Source: Ornithodoros turicata
Taxonomy: Eukaryota > Arthropoda > Arachnida > Ixodida > Argasidae
Assembly: GCF_037126465.1 (NCBI RefSeq)
Contig: NC_088203.1
Span: 55,837,581 to 55,901,580 of the forward strand
Reading direction: 5' to 3'
Length of the DNA: 64,000 nt
In this document: one piece after another, positions 56,201 to 64,000 of the stretch
Numbering within the stretch: the stretch's first letter is position 1
Layout: each line of letters opens with the position of its first letter
Made by a program: the position numbers and the translations under genes
Notes under the pieces: model-generated
What the model was told of the DNA's origin: nothing
Databases searched by the model: none
Seen by the model: only the letters and a program-made list of their open reading frames with translations

Positions 56201-57334
56201 ATGGATTTGAGCCCCAAGGATGACGATGACTTCAATCCCGACATACTCTATCAAGTATACTGGAGTGGGGACGATGACACGGAAGGAGGGTTCTACGATG
56301 CGCAAATTATCAAACTATCTGGTAAGTATACTTGCCACATGCCGGGAAAAGTAATGTAATTAACTACACGACTATCTTGTTCCGTGACATTCCGTCATGC
56401 ATTGCTTTTTGTCAGTCATTATTGTCATCCTTACTAATTAGTTTTTCTACGTCAACCCAGCAACGCGGGCCGCACTTGAATCCGTTCGGAGGAAGAGGCA
56501 GAGGCCAATTGGAAGTTCAGGGAGTAAGGTTGGAGCTGCCAAGAAACCCAAGGTATGAATTACCCAGCATAGAGGTGTACCTTGCAAGTAGTTGTAGTGC
56601 ATTTATGCCATGGTGACATGTTCATGGTAGATATGGAGCCCCACCAGTGTGATTTGCTTGTGCTTGTAAAACAGAAAAACAAGAAGGACAAGGCTGTTGT
56701 CGCGGAAGCCAAACGGCAGCGGCAGCTTGAGATTCTGGAGCATTTGGAGGAGGTTGACGACAGGGTACCACGCCGCTTGTATGACAAAGTCTGCAGGGAG
56801 CTACAGGAGGTCAAGCAGGAGCTGCAGGATGTCAAGCAGGAACTACTGAAATGCCATGAAAGGAACAGCACCCTGCAAGAAGCCATCGCCATAAAAATAC
56901 TAAAAGCAGGCAAGTTTTCATACTCTGAGTTCTGTCACATTCTATCAGTTGCTTGCCGTTTGTAACGTAATTCTTGCATGTGTGTGCTATGTGAAGTTGA
57001 TTTGTCATTGATTTAATCTAGACTGCTGTTGTGATGCCGCAAAGCCAGCACAGGCACCCGTAGACTACTACGTAGGTGTGGCAGAACCACAAATGCCGTA
57101 GATGGAGGAGTGCAAGCAACGCCTCTGACGCCCTGGCAAGAAGTGGAAAGGGAACTCCTGGTACCAGTCTTTCAGCCTGTGGCCCCAGTTGAAGACAACA
57201 GTCCAATGGCAGCGCATTTCCCAGCAAGGAATGAGGTGCGCATTGCGGAGCCTCTAGCACAGACACCAGCTGCTTCAAATGGCGTCGCAGCTGCAACTTG
57301 CCGCGCAGTTGATTCCGAAGAAGGGGAGGAAAAG
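56201..57334 (+). CDS. Spliced coiled-coil protein (resembles tick BEN-type genes), last exon frameshifted
   Basis: Exon 1 (56201-56321) encodes MDLSPKDDDDFNPDILYQVY, then WSGDDDTEGGFYDAQI, before GTAAGT. Exon 2 (56461-56552) is basic (VRRKRQRPIG) before GTATGA. Exon 3 (56675-56909) is a long coiled coil (AKRQRQLEILEHLEEV, VCRELQEVKQELQDVKQELL) ending at a non-consensus GC donor. Exon 4 (57022-57334) gives VDYYVGVAEPQMP and a stop at 57101; one base indel would continue into PLTPWQEVERELLVPVFQPV. The YQVYWSGDDD...GGFYDAQI start is familiar from BEN-domain genes of ticks, but no BEN domain is visible. Phases of exons 1-4 agree. Confidence 0.55.
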
Positions 57335-57537
57335 GTAACGAATGAACTTTCTGAAACTTATCTTGCTGTGAGTAGTAATCATTCAACCCAAGTTTTACAC
57401 AGAAAATCCACGGCAAGTATTGCACTTTTTACTTTCAATTATTTTAAAATTACCTTAAATTTTTTTAGAAATTAGAAATTTAAATTTTTAAAATTTTTAA
57501 ATTGGTAGAAAACCTGACTCAGTGCAATACTTGTCCA

Positions 57538-57846
57538 GTTCCGGTGGCGCAGCGGTAACGCGTGCGCTTGGAGACTGGGAGGTCCGCGGTTCGAATCCGC
57601 GGGCCGGCTGTGCCGTCTGGGGTTTTTCCTGGGTTTCCCTCAGATGTGTAATAGGCGTATGCCGGCACAGTTCCCCTGAAGTCGGCCCATGGACGCAGCT
57701 ATCCTCCCCCCGAGCGGATTCCGCTCGGTCTTCCACTTCACCCTTTCCTCCTCTCCACCATCTTTCCCTTCCCGAGAAACATGCCGCCTAATCAGGCAGG
57801 CAGCCTTCTCGGGTTCCTCCCAACGACACTCCTCCTCCTCCTCCTT
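57538..57846 (+). mobile_element. tRNA-derived SINE with A and B boxes
   Basis: The head has an A box TGGCGCAGCGG (57545-57555) and a B box GGTTCGAATCC (57588-57598), the pol III internal promoter layout. The body matches the SINE at 8672-8948, and the tail is (CTC)n. The flanks share only TTGTC, so the duplication is uncertain. Confidence 0.8.
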
Positions 57847-58679
57847 GTCGTGGATTTTCAATGTAAAACTCGAGTTGTAGGAAATAAAAAACTAGATAGA
57901 AAGGAAGCAGACAGTGGGAAATAATTTATTTGAAAATCAACGACGCCATCTTGAAGAAATCACGCCGGTGCGGGCGACTGGAGCACGACGGTTGCAGACG
58001 CAGGTGGCAAGCTAGTTCCAAGCCATCACACCAGATGGCGCCAGCATCGTAGCTCTATACGAGAAAGACAGAGAACAAGAAAGTACTAGCGACACGTAAA
58101 AAAGGCAACACTGCGCGACAAGTCTAAGCATGCCAGAGCGCGGGGGAAAGGCCTAACCGCTACTGCTAAACAGCACGGAGAAAACACTACACATCGGGGA
58201 AGAGGCTTAAGGCAATCGACTAGGCCTAACCACAGCGTCACAACACTACGCGGCTAACACAAGGCGGGAACCACTAGCCACACGACGGTAAACATGCGTC
58301 AACAGGCTTGGACGCCACTAAACAAGTCTAAACATTCGCGTACGGCGAGAAAAGGCTTAACACGACCACGGTAAAACAACGCGCAAACATCGGTAAATCA
58401 CTCACCTATTTCCCCGCTGCGACGGAGCGTCCGCTCTCGTCGACAGCCAGGGATCAAGTGACGACGGAGCGACCGCACGTCTTCTCCCCACTTAGCCAGA
58501 GCTGGACTGACGTAAGCGCCACTCTACGGGTGCTACGCATGCGCGCGCGCTCCTAGCGCCCTCTTTGCGCGCTCCTACCGCCACCTGCGGCGACCACCTG
58601 CGAGAGGCTAAGAGAGGAGAGCATTCCTGCGCCCTCTTCTTGCGTTGCTCATTGGTCGTGACGTCATCCCATTGTCCCA
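57847..58679. other. No recognised gene
   Basis: Moderately GC-rich sequence with short ORFs and no recognised terminus or domain. Confidence 0.4.
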
Positions 58680-60500
58680 AGGCTACCCTGCTTTTTTTTC
58701 ACACAGTCGACACAACTGGACAAGGTCAATCTGCAATGAAGCCATGGCATGACGTCATCATGCACCTGCGTGGCTCAAGGACGCGTACACTCTGGACAGG
58801 GGACTTATTATTTATTGAATCACTATCCCAAGATTATTTCCTTTATTCTTCTATAACGATTGAATAGGAAACCATTGCAGAAGAGCACTATGCATGAAAG
58901 CTGATCGTAGGAATTCCAAAGTCTTACTAAATGAGACTTGCAAAAGAACAAAATATGCTAACACGTAACTCCATCTATGGCTAATAAGAGGACTAGGCAC
59001 TCAACAAATCAACACAGAGTACGGGTAACAAGGAGCGCAGAACGATGCGTCTACTCTATCTGACAGCCAGGCAGGGAACTGAGTCGCAATGCTTTTTCTC
59101 CTCTATAAAGTCATGCATCTGTCCCTCTTGCGGTTGATTTCTGAACTAATTTAATCGCGAAATTTTTAAGAATAGCACTATTCCCATTCAGGGCAGCACT
59201 ATTGACATCGTCAAGATTAAGAATGTTCCTTATCAAAAAAGAAAAAATACAAAGCGTCAACAAAGGAAAGCATGCATATCAGGGCATGTCACGACACGTC
59301 AGGACAAATCGCACGACTGTTGGGCAACAGAGGAAAACAAACACTTGAACAGAGTGAAAAGACACTCACTATCATCGGACACGTACACTACATTCCCTCA
59401 TTGTAAATCCGCTCGTCACAAAATCCACCTGCATCGTCGAACACCATTCACCAGTGGCGAACCACACATCCGCACCCCATCAGAGGCAGACAAAACCCCA
59501 CCTAAGCTATGCTCTTCCACTGACGATCAACGCAATTGCTAGGATCAGAATTAACGTCTCTACACCCGCCAGTGTCCAAGAGAGAAGTGAATCCTTGAGC
59601 CCCCTGCAGGCCATTCTCATTGGTCGTGACGTCATCCTATTGTCTCAGGGCTACACTGTTTTTTTTTTTTCACTATTGCTCCTCTAGACAAGGTCAACCT
59701 GAAACAATAGTATCGCGGTATGACGTCATCATGCAGGTGCGTAACTCAAGGACGCTTACGCTCTAGACAGGGGACCTGTTACTTATTGAATCACTATCCC
59801 AAGATTATTTCCTTTATTCTACTATAATGATTGCATAGGGAACTATTGCAGAAGAGCGCCATACATGAGAGGAGATTGTAGGAATTAAGCATTTCATTCC
59901 CAAAGTCTTACTAAATTAGACTTTCAAAAGAACAAAATATCCTAACACCTTCAATGCCTACATACAACGAGCTAATCGAGACATGTCCATCCCTTCCGAT
60001 AGCCTGGCAGCTAACTGAATAATGTCGCTTTGTTCCTCGACTGGATAAAGCCATGCACCTGTCCCCCTTGTGGTTACTCTCTGAACTAAATGAATCACAA
60101 AATTATTAAGAATAGCACTACTCCCATTCAAGGCAGCACTATCGTCAAGAATGTTCCTTGTCAAAAAGAAAAAAAAAACTACATGTAGGAGGAAAACATG
60201 ACAGAACAGGCCAGGGCATGTCAGCGCATGTTTGTCAGACAACAAGGGGGGAAAAAGCAAAGAGAAACACTTGAACAAAGCAAAAAACCAACATCAAACT
60301 ATTTCTAAGCACACGTACTTATCTTATTCAAAAACAGTGCTCATCATAAATCCGTCCAGGACAATACATACCATTTTTCTATTGCTACACTTTTTTCCAG
60401 TAACGGTCAATGCATTGCTACAGACTGCGTGACGTCATCACATCCTGCCTGAAGAAGACAGCGGCAAGGACAAACACTCCTATTATTTATTGAATCACAA
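58680..60500 (-). repeat. Y-module repeats, inverted relative to 2060-4056
   Basis: Complementary landmarks such as GCACTATTCCCATTCA-like and ATTATTAAGAATAGCACTA occur at about 59163 and 60103, that is a period near 940 bp. Word order is the reverse of the left-end copies. Non-coding. Confidence 0.75.
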
Positions 60501-61259
60501 GATTATTTCCTTTGGCTTCTGATATCCATTCTTACATTAAAATTCAACAAAAAAGCACACCAGTAAACTACCACTGCTCGTTTAAAATAATAAGTGAGTC
60601 CACTCAATATCATCACCAGGCTTATGTAATACACGACCCTTTCTATGCTCGTATACTCATTGTCTGAGGCTACACCTGCGAGCAAAAAGGCGCCAAAGCC
60701 GGGGGGCAAAGTTCCATTCGCGCTCGACGGAGGACTAGACAGAACGCCTATACGGGAACATGATGGCATTCCCACCATATTAATGATTATTACATTGCAG
60801 TTTAGAAAAACTACTACAAAACTATAATTTTAGGAGCCTATTAAAATTCTACTTTCTATGGAAACTATAATTGCCCTATTACTTGGATCGCTATTAACGA
60901 AGCGCTCCAATTTTTTCTCTCTTCCCATTTCAGCCTTGTCATGCAGTGAAGCAGACTCACATCCAAAATAATTAATTTACACTGAGGGTGCCGTGCTTCA
61001 GGAATTCCTATCCTGCGCTCAATTGCAAGCATTTCTTCACGGATACCTTTAACAGCTGACTTCCTCAACATACCGAGCTCCTAACAACATCTAACAAACA
61101 ATCAGAGAATCCCTCTTCTCAGCTGTATCATGCGACTTTCTTCTGCGTAAAATCGGTGATTTGAGGAAGAGAGCAGCGAAAAATTGCGCGCACTTGTGCT
61201 TGACTTAAAAAACCTCAAGCATATGCTAATAAACTAAGGAAAAGACGCTCATGTCTGGT
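60501..61259. other. Unique-looking spacer within the repeat block
   Basis: AT-rich sequence without a supported ORF. I find no copy of it elsewhere in the window. Confidence 0.35.
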
Positions 61260-62236
61260 ATCTGATAGTGCCACATACACAGACGCATTGCCCTTGCGTA
61301 AAGAAAGCACAGGACAGGGATACACAAATTTCCTTAGGTGAGCAGGGAAAAGGCTTAAGACCTCAGGTCACCACACATCGCCACGCGGCTAGCACAACAT
61401 GGCACCAACAAGATACTAGCAGCGGGAAGAACTGCAACACGGCTAAACAAGTCCAGACATGCCATGATGACGTCACAAATCAGGAAAAAAGCACACGCAT
61501 GCACGCACAGAGGACAACGCATTAAACACACGGAGCGCTCAGGAATAATCGTAGCGTTACCGCACATCGCTACGAAACTCAATGCTAACACAAGACGACA
61601 GCAACAAGATATTAGCGAAGGGTAAAAATTGCAACACTACTGAACAAGTCCAGACATGCGACATCGCATACAAAACACTGCTCATCGGGGAAAAGGCCTA
61701 AGCCTGCGGCGGATCATCATAGAGCATACACAACTTCATTTTTCTATTTCGCGTAAACTAAACGCGGTCTGCTTGGAAAACGACGTACAAATTTTCTTAG
61801 GGAGCAGAGAAATATAGAAATTTCTACTCCGTGCTCAGATACCAGCATTTCTGCTCAAAAACCTGCAAAATTAAGCACTGCTTACTTCGTCAAGATATCG
61901 AACACCCAACAAAATCAAACAAACAACCCCACTTCCACTGATAGAACACTATTCAGCTTTTACGCAGGAGGCTTTCTTCTACATAAAAGTAGAGAAAATA
62001 AGAAAAGAGCAGCGAAAAATTACGCGCACTTTTGCTCGCATAGCTATAAGAGAAAATAAAATAAAATAACGACGCACACGCTAATAAGCTTTGACAAAGA
62101 CACCCATTTGTGCTATCAGATAATTATTGCATAATGCTAAATACTCATTTGCATTGTCCCTGCGTGAAGAAAGCACAGCACAGGGATACACAATTTATAT
62201 TAAGCGAGCAGGGAAAGTCACTTCTACTCGAACAGC
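61260..62236 (-). repeat. X-module repeats, inverted; left arm of long palindrome
   Basis: From about 61338 to 62236 the sequence is the reverse complement of 62950-63853 with only scattered differences, for example one small indel at the CATTGAG site. The part below 61338 continues as X module. Same family as 1244-2050. Confidence 0.85.
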
Positions 62237-62240
62237 TTAA

Positions 62241-62843
62241 AGGGACTATGAAATTTCCCGAACCCCCATACTTTTTTTCGATGGAAACTGTTCTTCCCGC
62301 AGAGAAACTAATATGCCACAAATTTTTCCGGACGAAATCGCTCCACTCTGCGAGGAGCGCGCGCTGGAAATGTCTCTTCCGCGTTCCTCCTCTCCCGCGC
62401 ATCTTTCCCAGCCGATGGTGTAACTGTACGGACCGCACTTCGGTTCCCCGTTACGTCACCGGTGTTTAATGCCGCGAGCTCGCGCTGTGGCTGCCGCCAC
62501 TGCCTAAATCTGCCGATCACGCGAAAGCTGCCGTCATGGAGATTTCCACTCCCGATGAACGCATACGCGGGATCCTACGGCGCATGCTCCTGGCGGGATT
62601 CCTCGGCTCGGCGACACGTCACGATGACGTGTTGCTGAGCCGGCCGTGGTCGCGTCAAGTAGCCCGTTGTGTCTCCGCTCGGCAGCCCGCCACGGCGCGG
62701 CGCAGGCTGTCCTCCCTTCGCCGCTCCGTTTAAATTCGCTCCCGAGAAATCCGCTCGCGCGACGAAAGTAAAATTTCGGTTCTAGACTCAGAAAAATGTC
62801 TTCTTTCGAACGAAACGAAGAAAGAAATCGTTTCATAGTCGCT
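62241..62843. mobile_element. 603-bp TTAA-flanked MITE inside the palindrome arm
   Basis: TTAA at 62237-62240 and 62844-62847; inverted ends AGGGACTATGAAA and AGCGACTATGAAA. Removing it restores the left arm to match the right arm (GCTGTTCGAGTAG side), so it postdates the palindrome. Confidence 0.82.
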
Positions 62844-62847
62844 TTAA

Positions 62848-63853
62848 TACCATGAAGTCTGAATTTTTGCAAAGAAAATAAAGCTTGAACAGCGCTACGT
62901 TCGTAGCACTGTTCAAGCTTTATTTTCTTTGCAAAAATTCAGACTTTATGGTATTAAGCTGTTCGAGTAGAAGAGACTTTCCTTGCTCGCTTAAGATAAA
63001 TTGTGTATCCCTGTCCTGTGCTTTCTTCACGCAGGGACAATGCAAATGAGTATTTAGCATTATGCAATAATTATCTGATAGCAGAAATGGGTGTCTTTGT
63101 CACAGCTTATTAGCGTGTGCGTCGTTATTTATTTATTTTTTCTCTTATAGCTATGCGAGCAAAAGTGCGCGTAATTTTTCGCTGCTCTTTTCTTATTTTC
63201 TCTACTTTTATGTAGAAGAGAGCGTCCTGCGTAAAAGCTGAATAGTGTTCTATCAGTGGGGTTGTTTGTTTGATTTTGTTGGGTGTTCGATATCTTGACG
63301 AAGTAAGCAGTGCTTAATTTTGCAGGTTTTTGAGCAGAAATGCTGGTATCTGAGCACGGAGTAGAAATTTCTATATTTCTCTGCTCCCTAAGAAAATTTG
63401 TACGTCGTTTTCCAAGCAGACCGCGTTTAGTTTACGCGAAATAGAAAAATGAAGTTGTGTATGCTCTATGATGATCCGCCGCAGGCTTAGGCCTTTTCCC
63501 CGATGAGCAGTGTTTTGTATGCGATGTCGCATGTCTGGACTTGTTCAGTAGTGTTGCAATTTTTACCCTTCGCTAATATCTTGTTGCTGTCGTCTTGTGT
63601 TAGACATTGAGTTTCGTAGCGATGTGCGGTAACGCTACGATTATTCCTGAGCGCTCCGTGTGTTTAATGCGTTGTCCTCTGTGCGTGCATGCGTGTGCTT
63701 TTTTCCTGATTTGTGACGTCATCATGGCATGTCTGGACTTGTTTAGCCGTGTTGCAGTTCTTCCCGCTGCTAGTATCTTGTTGGTGCCATGTTGTGCTAG
63801 CCGCGTGGCGATGTGTGGTGACCTGAGGTCTTAAGCCTTTTCCCTGCTCACCT
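62848..63853 (+). repeat. Palindrome centre and right arm of X-module inverted repeat
   Basis: The inner arms 62848-62909 and their complements meet at about 62911 (GCTACGTTCGTAGC) with almost no spacer. The right arm then runs to 63853 and stops at the start of another repeat. Confidence 0.85.
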
Positions 63854-64000
63854 ACACTCTAAGAAGTTTCTCTGTTATTTTACGGAAAAAGTATAGGAAA
63901 ACGTAACCCAGACGATGTCAGTAAAATAACAGAAAAGGAGTAAGTCCTACTAGCGATTTAGTCTGTAAAAGTAACAGAGATTATGTTATATTACATCAAT
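63854..64000. repeat. Edge of another repeat, cut by the window end
   Basis: It begins ACACTCTAAGAAGTTTCTCT and contains several (A/T)AATAACAGA words. It interrupts the X module just after CTGCTCACCT. Family unknown. Confidence 0.4.

Noticed and set aside
57538..57610. Genuine tRNA gene
   Set aside because: A and B boxes are present but the fold is poor and a long SINE body with (CTC)n tail follows; a truncated second copy with target duplication shows it is a SINE.
61355..61591. Conserved protein shared with 63607-63834
   Set aside because: The identical ORFs arise from the two arms of a palindrome; the third copy near 1651-1870 does not keep the frame.

Overview
The window is eukaryotic, repeat-dominated DNA with no bacterial-style gene organisation. 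The LINEs belong to an RNase H-bearing family like those common in tick genomes. Together with P2X7-C-terminal-like, DUF4806-like and coiled-coil multi-exon genes, tRNA-derived SINEs, Penelope-like and Polinton/adintovirus-like remnants, and many TTAA-flanked elements, they suggest an arachnid, most likely an ixodid tick. This is inference from family recognition, not a search.

Layout. 1-4056: tandem non-coding repeat modules (X about 633 bp, Y about 990 bp) that reappear mostly inverted at 58.7-63.85 kb. 4057-8095: LINE A (minus). 8220-9420: a LINE ORF1 piece hit by a SINE, then a 32-bp palindrome. 9421-12234: a lone monomer and then a tandem array of a 233-bp repeat in which every unit carries a hammerhead ribozyme (a metazoan-type retrozyme). 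12235-23041: one transposase gene (minus) split by at least three insertions: the retrozyme array at its 3' side, a 1.67-kb TTAA/TIR element, and full-length LINE B, which itself carries a CR1/L2-like LINE in its ORF1. 24836-29174: a spliced DUF4806-like gene with a TTAA MITE in its last intron. 31.3-35.9 kb: decayed Polinton/adintovirus-like pieces. 38016-43964: a TTAA/TIR-bounded 5.9-kb segment holding a P2X7-C-like gene fragment plus LINE and Penelope debris. 44.07-44.95 kb: a foldback element containing a 47-bp LINE insertion. 45.5-54.4 kb: transposase fragment and a second DUF4806-like gene broken by full-length LINE C (46176-51560, 11-bp target duplication). 56.2-57.3 kb: a coiled-coil spliced gene preceded by a 134-bp tandem repeat. 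57.5 kb: a SINE. 58.7-63.85 kb: inverted Y and X modules ending in a roughly 0.94-kb-arm palindrome with a MITE in one arm.

The parts act mainly as layered parasites. The LINE machinery (endonuclease, RT, RNase H) with a short 3'-terminal hairpin and ATC- or AAATC-type tail leaves 11-12 bp target duplications. The same kind of duplication flanks one SINE, which suggests trans-mobilisation by such LINEs. The most notable system is the 233-bp hammerhead array: five units keep an intact catalytic core and a GUC cleavage site, and cleavage sites spaced 233-234 nt would release unit-length RNAs suited to circularisation and reverse transcription.
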